NCBI GenBank assembly: GCA_937959395.1
Contig: CALGLR010000015.1
Coordinates: 23,996-87,995 of the forward strand
DNA from: an uncultured Flavobacteriaceae bacterium
GTDB taxonomy: Bacteria; Bacteroidota; Bacteroidia; Flavobacteriales; Flavobacteriaceae
DNA: 64,000 bases
Direction: 5' to 3'
The stretch's first letter is position 1, and every line of letters starts with the position of its first letter. Positions 35,756 to 45,141 of the stretch are shown in pieces. Both the position numbers and the translations under genes were made by a program. The notes beneath the pieces are model-generated. The model was not told where the DNA came from. It ran no database searches and saw only the letters and a list, made by a program, of their open reading frames with translations.

Positions 35756-36661
35756 CTAATGTCTAACTTCTAAACTATAATATCTAACTTTAGCAAAAGC
35801 ACCTTCATCTCTTGTTTGAAAATAATTTCCTGCTTTGAAATAATTTTCAAAAACACCCCATTTTTTCATATGCATGTTTTCATACACTTTAAATTCATTA
35901 TTATTCAATACTATTACCATTTTACCATCAGAAACTTTTACTTCTAAAGTAAATTTTTTAAATCCAACTTCTTCTTTAAAAGTAAACCCTTCATCATCAC
36001 CCCAAGCACCATCATGTAATAACTGTTCTTGAGTAGCATTAAAATTCTTAAGTATTTTAGTTTTTACTCTTATTTTTCCTTCTTTCCAATATATTTTAAG
36101 CATTGGCGGCGCATTATTATCATCTTCACCTATTAAATCTCTTTGTTCATTGGTTAACCTTCCATGAATTTGCATGATAATTACTTTATGATACTTTCCT
36201 TTTTTATCACGTGTTATTTCATCTATTGCTAATTTCCCTTTCATTGTTCCTCCTTGTTTGAAAGTCCAATTCACATTATTATTTCCAGAAACCATTTGTT
36301 CTCGCAACTCAGATCTTGAGTATTTCGTGTTTCTTGTAGTAGATTTAGTAGGGGAAGCATGAAAAACCAAAGCGCCTCTAACCGAATCGTTATACATGTG
36401 CGGAATTAGCTCTTCATTTGTTCCATAATCTAAAATTTCTGGATATTCTACCTCCAGTGGTTTGTTACCTTTTAATGCAGGTGTTGTTAGTTTCCAATGT
36501 GTTAAATCTATTTCTGGGAGCTTTACCTTTTTTCTGTTTTTATCCTTTTTTGATTTCTTAGTTTTAGTTTTCGTCTTTACGACTTCATTTTGTGCTTGAC
36601 AATTAAAACTAAAAGCTGAAATCAATACTAATAAAGATAAAATTTTAATTTTTTGATACAT
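35756..36661 (-). CDS. Alginate lyase, PL7 family
   Basis: A 301-aa exported endo-alginate lyase. A signal peptide (MYQKIKILSLLVLISAFSFN) ends in a lipobox-like cysteine, followed by a lysine-rich linker and the PL7 jelly-roll. The three family motifs are intact: YSRSELREQM, IIMQIHG and YFKAGNYFQTRD, which supply the arginine, glutamine/histidine and tyrosine of the active site. It is expected on the cell surface or in the periplasm, cutting alginate by beta-elimination. Last gene of the operon that starts with susC. Confidence 0.93.
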   Translation of the reverse strand: MYQKIKILSLLVLISAFSFNCQAQNEVVKTKTKTKKSKKDKNRKKVKLPEIDLTHWKLTTPALKGNKPLEVEYPEILDYGTNEELIPHMYNDSVRGALVFHASPTKSTTRNTKYSRSELREQMVSGNNNVNWTFKQGGTMKGKLAIDEITRDKKGKYHKVIIMQIHGRLTNEQRDLIGEDDNNAPPMLKIYWKEGKIRVKTKILKNFNATQEQLLHDGAWGDDEGFTFKEEVGFKKFTLEVKVSDGKMVIVLNNNEFKVYENMHMKKWGVFENYFKAGNYFQTRDEGAFAKVRYYSLEVRH

Positions 36662-36689
36662 TAATTTCAGCTTTTATCTATTTTATAAA

Positions 36690-37676
36690 TTAGTTCACAG
36701 CTGTAATAATTACAGAATCAGCTCGTATTTCTTCATCTCCACCAGTATATAAGAAATCACCAATACTATCACCTCCTATACCTCTTATGAAAAGAGCAAC
36801 ACTATCATTAGCTCCTGCATTAAATGTATAGGTCTTAGTAAAATAACCATCATCACTTGGGTTATCTTGTACTTCAACTAAAAGATTATTTGTAGCATCC
36901 TCTACCTGTGAAATTGTTGTATAACCCCAATCTTCTTGAGGAAAGTCTGCAGTATCTGTATAATAAGTTGGAGTGTAACCAGCTGCATAACCAGAACCTG
37001 TTAAAACTCTTAACTCGAGCATACTAGGAAACGGACCACCTGTTGGGCTTTTAAAAGATGTAACTATTGCAATTGTATAATCTGCGTTTGGTGTAACTGC
37101 AAACTCTTGATATACATGATCTGGCTCATTATTATCAAATTTAACAACATTATCAGTACCTCCATTACCAGAACTAGATTCGCCTTGTTCTCCTATGTCT
37201 TTGTTAATCCAACCAGCACAAGAACAATCAGAACCTGAAGATTTAGGAAGCTTATCAAAATCAAAATTAATTAAAACTGGATCTGGAACTAATGGTTCAT
37301 CTGGCTCAATAACTTCTATTGTTTCAGAAAAAGTACTTGAAACACCAAGATTATCTTTTGCTACTAATGTAACGACAAAAGTACCTTCACCAGGATAAGT
37401 AGTGGCACTATCAACATCTGTTGAAGTACTTCCGTTTCCAAAATCCCATGAGTAACTTGTTGCGCTAGTAGACCCGTTTCCAAATGTATAATTTTTCCAC
37501 TCCTCGTCTGGTCCTGCACCTTGCGTAGCTGTAAAACTAGCTAATGGCGGCGTTTCATCTGCTATAGAATTAGCATCTAATGGTTCGAACTTTTCAAAAT
37601 CTTCACAACTATTAAATGCGAAGACCGCTATAATTGATAATATAGCATAAAAACTGTTTTTAAATTGCTTTTTCAT
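36690..37676 (-). CDS. PKD-domain surface lipoprotein
   Basis: A 328-aa lipoprotein: signal peptide with lipobox (IAVFAFNSCEDFE), a PKD domain (about 45-120, with SWDFGNGSTS and VTLVAKDNLGVSST) and a C-terminal beta-sandwich that looks carbohydrate-binding. The position after susD and before PL7 is that of a SusE/F-like surface glycan-binding protein. Alginate binding is inference from the operon. Confidence 0.83.
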   Translation of the reverse strand: MKKQFKNSFYAILSIIAVFAFNSCEDFEKFEPLDANSIADETPPLASFTATQGAGPDEEWKNYTFGNGSTSATSYSWDFGNGSTSTDVDSATTYPGEGTFVVTLVAKDNLGVSSTFSETIEVIEPDEPLVPDPVLINFDFDKLPKSSGSDCSCAGWINKDIGEQGESSSGNGGTDNVVKFDNNEPDHVYQEFAVTPNADYTIAIVTSFKSPTGGPFPSMLELRVLTGSGYAAGYTPTYYTDTADFPQEDWGYTTISQVEDATNNLLVEVQDNPSDDGYFTKTYTFNAGANDSVALFIRGIGGDSIGDFLYTGGDEEIRADSVIITAVN

Positions 37677-37693
37677 GACTCGTGTTTTTTTAA

Positions 37694-39133
37694 TTAATAA
37701 CCTGGATTCTGTGACATTACCCCTCTACTAAGGTTAATTTCTCTTTGTGGTATAGGCAGTAACAAATCTGAAGTATTAAAACTTCCACCTGTTGCTGCTG
37801 AAAATTGAGAAAGTATACTTTGAGCTTCACCAAAACGAATTAAATCGAATAATCGATGATTTTCAAATGCCAACTCTACGCGCCTCTCGTCTAACAATTC
37901 TTCTTTTGTAATAGTAGTTACCACATCAGTTAAACCTGCTCTGTTTCTAACTTCTTGAAAAGAAGACAATGCAGCTGGCACTGAAGTATCATTACCTCCT
38001 GCCATTATAGCTTCGACATGCATTAATAGTACATCTGAATATCTTAGAACAATCCAATCGTTTCCTGCTTTTGTAGGATCGATTGATGTTTCTTCTATAT
38101 CTAAGGTTTCGTCACCATCTGGAATGTATTTTACGACTTGAAATTGTGAAGGTTGATCTGTATCTACTCTATAAGAGTAAAGTGTTCTATTTCCTCCTAA
38201 AGCGTCTAATGCATCTCTTACATCTTGTGTTGTATAATTAACGCCACTTGTTCTTCCTACTGCATTTAACCATTCTGCAGAAAAATTTTGACTATCTAAT
38301 CCATCTTTCTCATACCCAATAGCAAAAATAATTTCATCATTTAATTCGTTAAAAAACACATCTTTAAAATTAGGCTCTAATGCAAATCCTGCAAGCATAA
38401 TATCTTCACATAAACTTTGTGCTTCGACATAATTTGTTCCTAATGTTAAATATACTTTAGCTAATAAAGCTTGGGCTGCAGATTTAGATGCTCTTGTAAT
38501 GTAGCTATTATCTAAACCATCAACCGCAGTTACTAAATCACTTACTATTAGCTCATAAATCTCAGCAGTATCAACTCTTGTATAAGAAATGGCTTGGTAA
38601 CCAGGATCGGTAATATCCAATACTTGATTAACTAATGGAATATCTCCATATAATCGTACTAAGTTAAAATAAGCATAAGCTCTTACGAATTTTGCTTCAG
38701 CTTCAATATTTGCTCTATTAGCATCAGATGCTACGTCTATATTAGCGAGTACAACATTCGCTCTAAAAACAACATTATAGAAACTCCTATAATAATCTTC
38801 AACAATACCATTAGTTGCTTGAACGGTATAGTTTTCGAATTGAGCAGCCTCTCCTTCGCTACTTTTTGTTCTGGTATTATCACTACGCATTTCTGTAAGA
38901 TAGAATTCAACTTGTAAGGAGTGATTATCATTTGAAGATGTAGAATTAACACCTTGAATACCGTCATACATATTTATAACACCTTTTAAAAGCTCTTCTT
39001 CATTATTATAATATATCTCTGCATTAACTAAAGATTCTAAATCTGGAGATAAAAAGTCTTTTTCACAAGAGGAAAGAGAAATTCCCATTACAAACAAGAC
39101 TATTATTTTTATTGATTTCATACTATTTTTCAT
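37694..39133 (-). CDS. SusD-like (RagB) alginate-oligomer binding lipoprotein
   Basis: A 479-aa SusD-family lipoprotein (lipobox in GISLSSCEKDFL). The helical TPR-type scaffold and family motifs are visible: EAKFVRAYAYFNLVRLYGDIPL, RASKSAAQALLAKVYLTLG and the end IPQREINLSRGVMSQNPGY. It caps the SusC channel encoded 14 bases upstream and hands over alginate oligomers. Confidence 0.93.
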   Translation of the reverse strand: MKNSMKSIKIIVLFVMGISLSSCEKDFLSPDLESLVNAEIYYNNEEELLKGVINMYDGIQGVNSTSSNDNHSLQVEFYLTEMRSDNTRTKSSEGEAAQFENYTVQATNGIVEDYYRSFYNVVFRANVVLANIDVASDANRANIEAEAKFVRAYAYFNLVRLYGDIPLVNQVLDITDPGYQAISYTRVDTAEIYELIVSDLVTAVDGLDNSYITRASKSAAQALLAKVYLTLGTNYVEAQSLCEDIMLAGFALEPNFKDVFFNELNDEIIFAIGYEKDGLDSQNFSAEWLNAVGRTSGVNYTTQDVRDALDALGGNRTLYSYRVDTDQPSQFQVVKYIPDGDETLDIEETSIDPTKAGNDWIVLRYSDVLLMHVEAIMAGGNDTSVPAALSSFQEVRNRAGLTDVVTTITKEELLDERRVELAFENHRLFDLIRFGEAQSILSQFSAATGGSFNTSDLLLPIPQREINLSRGVMSQNPGY

Positions 39134-39147
39134 TTTAGTTATTGTTA

Positions 39148-42100
39148 TTAAAATTCAAGATTTAACCCTAATGTTACCGTTTGCTGTATGGGAGATCCCG
39201 CTCTTTGATAACCATAAGTCGTGGCACTTGTATTATTTATAGACTCTGGATTAAAACCTGTATAATCACTTGCCGTGAAATACAATAAATTAGCACCCGA
39301 AGCATATATTCTAGCTTTAGATAGTCTTATTTTCGATGCTATATCTTTCGGGAAACTAAATCCTACATTTATATTACGTAATGCCACATATGAGGCATCT
39401 TGTATTTGATCATCAGTAAAAATCTTTTCTTTAATAAATTCTTGATCTGGAGTTGTCGCTAAATCAAAATCTTGAGAACTATTAAATTGATTAAATAAAT
39501 ATTGATCTCCTATATTTCTAATCTCAGCGCCATGACTTCCTTGAAACATAAAACTTAAATCAAATAATCCTATTTTAAAATCATTGGTAATACTCCAAAT
39601 AAAATCTGTATAAGGATCTCCTAAAATAGTTTTATCATCATCATCTATTAAACCATCACCATTTAAATCTTTTACGTAAACATCTTGTGCAGATCCACCT
39701 ACTGGATGGTATGGATTATTTATAAACTCTAAAGGTATTTCTCTATCTACTACCCAACCATAGAATGAAGATATTGGATTACCTACCAAATTAATCCACT
39801 CTGCAGCTCTTTTAGAATCTACATTTTGAATTTGTCCATTAGAATCTGCAAAATCTAATAGTTCATTTTTATTTCTAGAAGCTAAAAGAGTAGTACTCCA
39901 TCTAAATTTCTCTTTACTTAAATTTCTAGTTCTTAATTCTAATTCAAATCCTGCATTCTCAACTTCACCTATATTAACTAGTGCACTATTAAAACCTGTA
40001 GTACTAGATACTGGATTATCAATTAAAAGCTGATCACTAGTTCGTCTATAATAATCAAAAGAACCACTTACAACATTATCAAAGAAACCAAAGTCAATCC
40101 CTGGATTAATTTCGATAGAACGTTCCCATGCTAAATCTGGATTAGCAATATTTATTGGATTGAATCCACCAGCAGAATTTCCATCTACAATGGCTGTTGA
40201 AGATTGTAATAAAGATAAATAAGGAAAAGCATCAATTAAAACATTTCCAGAATTTAGATTAGGATTTCCCGCTGTACCATAACTCATTCTAAATTTTAAG
40301 TTATTCACAACATTACTCTCACTCATAAACTCTTCATTACTTACAATCCATCCCGCTGAAGCCGCTGGGAAATTAGCATATTTAGAATTTTCTCCAAATC
40401 TAGAGTATCCATCACGTCTAAAACTTAATGACACTATATATCTATCATCATATGCATAATTAAGTCTGCTTAAAAGTGATAACAATCTTTCAGGATATTT
40501 AAAAGACGCAGAAACAATTGTAGTAGGATCGGCTGCTGTTATGGTTTGAACCAAATCACTATCGTACCCTGCTCCTTGTGAGCTTTCAAAAGTAGTATCC
40601 CATTTTTCAGCAGAAAAACCTCCTATAGCATTTATAGTATGATTTCCTATTGATTTATCATATGACAAAAGATTATCTGTCACCATATGTATTCGGTCTG
40701 TTGTTGAGACATTTAATTGTGTTGCATCTACTCCGTTTCTACTTGCCTCAACACCTTGCCAACGATCTCTTTTAGTATTTTGGTAATCACCAGATACAGT
40801 AGCTTTAAAAGCTAAACCATCTGTAATTTTATATTTCCCATAAAAACTACCTGCCAATTTGAATTTATAATCATTTCGATCACGCTCTAAAACTTTAGCA
40901 GCAGGATTTGTATTAGAAGTATTACTAATATCTGTACCGCCATCAGCAACGGGTGACATTGTTACTAAATCGAAATCGTCAAACATACGTTGTGTAGCAT
41001 AATCACCTATTTGAACATTTGCATAAGCACCACCATCTCTTAATCGGTTTACGAACTTAATTGTATTTTCATCGAGATAAAGAGGTAACCAAGGTGTTTG
41101 CCTTAGAATATCGTGAGTTGAACCATCAAAACGTCTTCTATTTGTATAATTTGGAGAAACATTTAAACCTATAGAAAGCTTCTCATTTATTTTTGTATTT
41201 AGTTTTGCTCTTATTGAATACTTTTTATAATCGTCTGTAAGTAATACACCTTCATCATGAACATAATTTAATGATGTACTAAATTTTGTTTTTTTACTTC
41301 CCCCACGAGCTGCAAAAGAATGACTTTGTATAGTACCTCCATCAAAAATAACATCTTGCCAATCTCTATCTACTCCTATAAGTTGCTTTACTCTTGTTCT
41401 ATCTGAGATTGTTCCAGTAGCTGCTCTTTCGGCTGCTGCCGTTTCTGCTACTGAAAAGTAATAATCCTCACTTTGTCTCGCATCTTTAAAACCAGTAAAT
41501 GAATTATAACTTAGTTTGGTATCACCTTCTTTTCCACTTTTAGTAGTAATTATAATAACTCCATTTGCTCCTCTAGCTCCATATATTGCAGTTGAAGATG
41601 CATCTTTCAAAACTTCGAAGGATTGAACATCGTTCATATCTAATGATCCTAAAAAATCATTATCTACCACCAATCCATCAACAACAATTACGGGATCTGA
41701 ACTCCCAGATATAGAACCTGTTCCTCTAATACGTATTGTAGGTGCAGATCCAGCTTCTCCTTCAGTTGCTGCAACCGTTACACCAGAAACTTGTCCAACT
41801 AAAGCTTCATCTACTCTAGGGACTGCAATTTGATCTAAATCATCGTTGGTAATTTTAGAAATCGCTCCTGTTATATTGCTTTTTTTCTGTGTTCCATAAC
41901 CAATAACAACGATCTCGTCAAGTTGACTCGCATCAGGTACTAATGTTATGTTTATATTACTTTCTTTCTTAACTGTTACAACCTGTGTTAAGAATCCAAC
42001 GTAAGAAAATTGAATAATATCTCCTTCTGTCACATTAAGGCTATAATTACCATCAAAATCTGTACTTGTACCATTACTAGTGCCAACAGACACTACATTT

Positions 42101-42228
42101 ACTCCTGGCATTGGCATGTTGTCTTCAGAAGAAACTACGCCTCCTTTTAATGTGAATTTTTCTTGAGCAAAAGCTGAAATACTCATTAAGAGTATTACAA
42201 ACAGTGCTAAACTAGCTTTTAAATTCAT
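39148..42228 (-). CDS. SusC-like TonB-dependent transporter
   Basis: A 1026-aa outer-membrane TonB-dependent channel of the SusC/RagA type. After the signal peptide comes a carboxypeptidase-regulatory-like domain (LKGGVVSSEDNMPMPGVNVV), the SusC signature plug (EIVVIGYGTQKKSNITGAIS, GTGSISGSSDPVIVVDG, SSTAIYGARGANGVIIITTK) and the barrel ending in LGLNLEF. With SusD it imports alginate oligosaccharides. It is the first gene of the operon susC-susD-PKD-PL7; a paired operator and terminator lie upstream. Confidence 0.95.
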   Translation of the reverse strand: MNLKASLALFVILLMSISAFAQEKFTLKGGVVSSEDNMPMPGVNVVSVGTSNGTSTDFDGNYSLNVTEGDIIQFSYVGFLTQVVTVKKESNINITLVPDASQLDEIVVIGYGTQKKSNITGAISKITNDDLDQIAVPRVDEALVGQVSGVTVAATEGEAGSAPTIRIRGTGSISGSSDPVIVVDGLVVDNDFLGSLDMNDVQSFEVLKDASSTAIYGARGANGVIIITTKSGKEGDTKLSYNSFTGFKDARQSEDYYFSVAETAAAERAATGTISDRTRVKQLIGVDRDWQDVIFDGGTIQSHSFAARGGSKKTKFSTSLNYVHDEGVLLTDDYKKYSIRAKLNTKINEKLSIGLNVSPNYTNRRRFDGSTHDILRQTPWLPLYLDENTIKFVNRLRDGGAYANVQIGDYATQRMFDDFDLVTMSPVADGGTDISNTSNTNPAAKVLERDRNDYKFKLAGSFYGKYKITDGLAFKATVSGDYQNTKRDRWQGVEASRNGVDATQLNVSTTDRIHMVTDNLLSYDKSIGNHTINAIGGFSAEKWDTTFESSQGAGYDSDLVQTITAADPTTIVSASFKYPERLLSLLSRLNYAYDDRYIVSLSFRRDGYSRFGENSKYANFPAASAGWIVSNEEFMSESNVVNNLKFRMSYGTAGNPNLNSGNVLIDAFPYLSLLQSSTAIVDGNSAGGFNPINIANPDLAWERSIEINPGIDFGFFDNVVSGSFDYYRRTSDQLLIDNPVSSTTGFNSALVNIGEVENAGFELELRTRNLSKEKFRWSTTLLASRNKNELLDFADSNGQIQNVDSKRAAEWINLVGNPISSFYGWVVDREIPLEFINNPYHPVGGSAQDVYVKDLNGDGLIDDDDKTILGDPYTDFIWSITNDFKIGLFDLSFMFQGSHGAEIRNIGDQYLFNQFNSSQDFDLATTPDQEFIKEKIFTDDQIQDASYVALRNINVGFSFPKDIASKIRLSKARIYASGANLLYFTASDYTGFNPESINNTSATTYGYQRAGSPIQQTVTLGLNLEF

Positions 42229-42360
42229 AGTCCGTTCTTAAATTTTTAGTTAATAGATTAATTTAACTCAAAAGCATAATTTTAAGAAGTAATTTTTCTT
42301 TACTACCTTTAGGGCTTATGCTAATAAGCATTATACTTCCCTCCAAAGAAGTATTTACCA

Positions 42361-42386
42361 AAAGGACAGATGTGCATCTGTCCTTT
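42361..42386 (-). terminator. Hairpin terminator between the KdgF and SusC operons
   Basis: AAAGGACAGATG pairs with CATCTGTCCTTT around TG, with T-runs on both sides (TTTTTT on plus, TTTT on minus). It should end the PL6-PL17-kdgF transcript before susC. Because it also lies between the operator pair at 42402 and susC, an attenuator role cannot be excluded. Confidence 0.75.
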
Positions 42387-42401
42387 TTTAATTGGCAAAA
42401 A

Positions 42402-42426
42402 TTGGTTTACCAAAGTGGTTAACCAA
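42402..42426. promoter_or_regulatory. Paired GntR/UxuR-type operators before susC
   Basis: Two palindromes, TTGGTTTACCAA (42402-42413) and GTGGTTAACCAA (42415-42426), have centres 13 bases apart. Same arrangement as at 48947. They resemble the TTGGTATACCAA core bound by E. coli ExuR/UxuR. Confidence 0.6.
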
Positions 42427-42484
42427 ATATATGTAAAATTTATAAATCCACAATAGTTTATATAAATTATTATTAATTATTACA

Positions 42485-42835
42485 TTATTTTAACATAAAA
42501 TCCTCTCGAATAGGACTAAATACATCTATAAGAATTCCTGCTTCTGTACAAATAGCACCATGCATAGCATGAGGTGGTATGTAAAAAGAATCTCCTCCCT
42601 TTAAGGTTTTTGTTTCTCCAGCTATTGTTACATCAAAACTACCACTTTCTACATAGGTCACTTGCGAGTGATAATGCTCATGCATTATCCCAATGGCACC
42701 AACTTCAAAATGCACTTTTACAAGCATAATTTTATCGTCGTAGCCCATTATTTTACGCTTTAAACCTTCCCCAACAACTTCCCAACTTAAGTCATCTCCT
42801 TTTATAAACTCTTTACTAGCCCCAAATGTTTTCAT
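42485..42835 (-). CDS. kdgF: KdgF-type cupin
   Basis: A 116-aa single-domain cupin. KdgF converts the unsaturated uronate monomers released by lyases to the linear ketose DEH. The cupin metal-binding motifs are visible: MHEHYHSQVTYVESG (two H and E) and FYIPPHAMHGA (H). It lies 11 bases after the PL17 gene, which makes the monomers. Confidence 0.92.
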   Translation of the reverse strand: MKTFGASKEFIKGDDLSWEVVGEGLKRKIMGYDDKIMLVKVHFEVGAIGIMHEHYHSQVTYVESGSFDVTIAGETKTLKGGDSFYIPPHAMHGAICTEAGILIDVFSPIREDFMLK

Positions 42836-42846
42836 CTTAAATTTAT

Positions 42847-45141
42847 TTATTTTGTTTTATAATAATAGTAAGAACCCATCCATTGGTAATTCTTATCCTT
42901 AATTTTTAATTGGTGTTTTGTGTCTACAGAATTGTCTTTATTACATATAATAAGCGTTTTAGACACCTCATTTTTAAATTCTATTTTAATTACTGTATAA
43001 ATATCATTATCTAAAACTGTTTCTATTTTAGAAATAGCACTATATGCATTATTTGCAGATTCTTTAACAGGATTATAAGTACCATGCGACTCTATAACAG
43101 ATGCAAATACTACATTTTGAGAATTATTTTTTCTAATAATTAAAGCCGGGTCTTTACGTAAATTAAAATTAGGATCATTAGCTCCTATTCTCCCCATAAT
43201 AATTTCATCTTTTTTATCTACAACTGAAGTAATAGAATAGAACTTTTTATTAGACAACCATGTAAATTGAATATTATCTAATTCTGAAACTCCTTTACTT
43301 TCTACCCACAAATGTTGGTAACCATTTTTTTCACCTAGAGGAGATAATGATTTAGGAGTTATATAATTAAAACTTGTAGAAATAAGTTGCCCAAAATAGT
43401 AATACGGTAAATCGTATTTATTTTTACTATTTGATGTTACTTTATTAATATCTATAATAAATGGTTTATTTAAAAAATCTTCTTTTACCATTACTAATGT
43501 TCTATGCAACTCTGTATCCGGATAAGCATTTGTTTCTTTAGCACTCACAATTTGCACTTTGGGATTAGACACATCGAAAATGTATTTTTCGGAATGGTGT
43601 TTATTACCAATCTCAAACCGCCCCTTAAAATGAGAGGTTTCATTTACCGTAATTGTATTATGAGCAATCGTTTGCTTTGCCCAAGTTTTGTTTTCTTTTA
43701 AATAGCCTCCTCCATTTTTTTGCTCCACATTTACAAATCTGGATAAACCATAATCTTGAATTATTTCTTCTCCATTTTCATATAACGAAAAGGACAACTT
43801 ATCATAATGACCATGACTTAAACCTTGAGCAGAATATTTCATAAGCAAAGCCATAGTCTCCTCATTATTATTAAATCTTAAAATACCCAGACCGCCTTCA
43901 TCTCCATTAGAGCCATCACGCAATTCCATCGATTTTTTAATGAATGGTTTTTCCTGTTTATTCTTTACTCCTAATGCAACTGCTAATCCTGTAGCATCTA
44001 ACTGTACGAGATTTTGTTTTTTTACAACTGATAATAGTTCTGGTTTTTTATCACCATAATAATAAGCAATATCTACAGCGGAAACTAAAGATGATGTATA
44101 ATAAGACATGCCTTTTTGCCCATCATTAAGAGGAAAGAAATCACCGTTAGCATCGGTTAAATTCAATAAAGCATCTACAGCTTTAAGTAAAACGCCATCT
44201 TTATACTCAAAAATCTTTAATTCTGGTTTTTTATTCTGAAGTGCTTCTGCAAAAATCATAAACGGATACATCGCATAACGTTGATAGTAAGGCCCTTCTG
44301 TATAATAACCATCTGGAGAAAAAGGGCTGTCTAAATTGGCTAAAAAGCCTGCTTTTCCGTCTTTATCTTTTATAAAACCGCCATCGTTATCCTTAGAATT
44401 AGGATCTATGTTATCTTGTTTTAAACCATATAATGCACGATCTACTAATTCATCGTCATTCATTACCAATCCAATCATACCAACTGCTACATTTCCCCAT
44501 GTGCTATGATTATGTACGCGATTAAAATACTGAGGTGTTTCTATCGAAAGAAAATCGGCAAACGGCCTGAATAATGCTTTATTTAAATGTTCTGTTTCTT
44601 CTTTTGGCAACCAGTCATAAATACAATCGTAAGCTTGACTCGTATAGACTAACCAATTAGAATCATTTAAACATTGCCAAAAAATCTTTCCACGAGCATA
44701 GGAACGTTCTTGGGGATGGCGTGGCAATAATGGATACATTTCGGAATATTTCATTAACATATCTCTAATATAAACTGCATACTTTTCTTCATTTAAAAGC
44801 TGAAAGAGTACTCCTGCTTTTTGCATGACCGCATAATTTATTTTATGTTGCGTGTGCGTATAACCACCAGCCATGTCTTTAGGTATTGGTACTTTAATGC
44901 CTTTTTCTATTTGAGTGTCAACTTCTCTTTTTACTTTTTCTAAAGTCGAATCAAATAGAGGAACAGTTCCCAATTGCGATTTAATTTCTGAAACACTTTT
45001 TTGTGTTAATATTAAATTGGGATGTGCTTGAGAATCTGTTTCTACATTTGAAGACATTCCAGTGGTCTCTTCTTTGCAAGAAAAACAGATACACGCTATA
45101 AGTACTAACAATTGTAATTTCAAAAAAATAGTTGATTTCAT
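42847..45141 (-). CDS. Oligo-alginate lyase, PL17 family
   Basis: A 764-aa exo-acting oligoalginate lyase with an N-terminal alginate-lyase helical toroid (about 60-390) and a C-terminal heparinase II/III beta-sheet domain. It is a lipoprotein (lipobox in CICFSCKEE), probably periplasmic. Catalytic regions: FNRVHNHSTWGNVAVGM (asparagine and histidine) and GYYTEGPYYQRYAMYPF (tyrosine), with SHGHYDKLSFSLY in the heparinase domain. It releases monomers for the next gene product, KdgF. Confidence 0.93.
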   Translation of the reverse strand: MKSTIFLKLQLLVLIACICFSCKEETTGMSSNVETDSQAHPNLILTQKSVSEIKSQLGTVPLFDSTLEKVKREVDTQIEKGIKVPIPKDMAGGYTHTQHKINYAVMQKAGVLFQLLNEEKYAVYIRDMLMKYSEMYPLLPRHPQERSYARGKIFWQCLNDSNWLVYTSQAYDCIYDWLPKEETEHLNKALFRPFADFLSIETPQYFNRVHNHSTWGNVAVGMIGLVMNDDELVDRALYGLKQDNIDPNSKDNDGGFIKDKDGKAGFLANLDSPFSPDGYYTEGPYYQRYAMYPFMIFAEALQNKKPELKIFEYKDGVLLKAVDALLNLTDANGDFFPLNDGQKGMSYYTSSLVSAVDIAYYYGDKKPELLSVVKKQNLVQLDATGLAVALGVKNKQEKPFIKKSMELRDGSNGDEGGLGILRFNNNEETMALLMKYSAQGLSHGHYDKLSFSLYENGEEIIQDYGLSRFVNVEQKNGGGYLKENKTWAKQTIAHNTITVNETSHFKGRFEIGNKHHSEKYIFDVSNPKVQIVSAKETNAYPDTELHRTLVMVKEDFLNKPFIIDINKVTSNSKNKYDLPYYYFGQLISTSFNYITPKSLSPLGEKNGYQHLWVESKGVSELDNIQFTWLSNKKFYSITSVVDKKDEIIMGRIGANDPNFNLRKDPALIIRKNNSQNVVFASVIESHGTYNPVKESANNAYSAISKIETVLDNDIYTVIKIEFKNEVSKTLIICNKDNSVDTKHQLKIKDKNYQWMGSYYYYKTK

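Noticed and set aside
42361..42386. A transcriptional riboswitch before susC
   Set aside because: The hairpin is a simple terminator between two operons; no conserved aptamer is seen.
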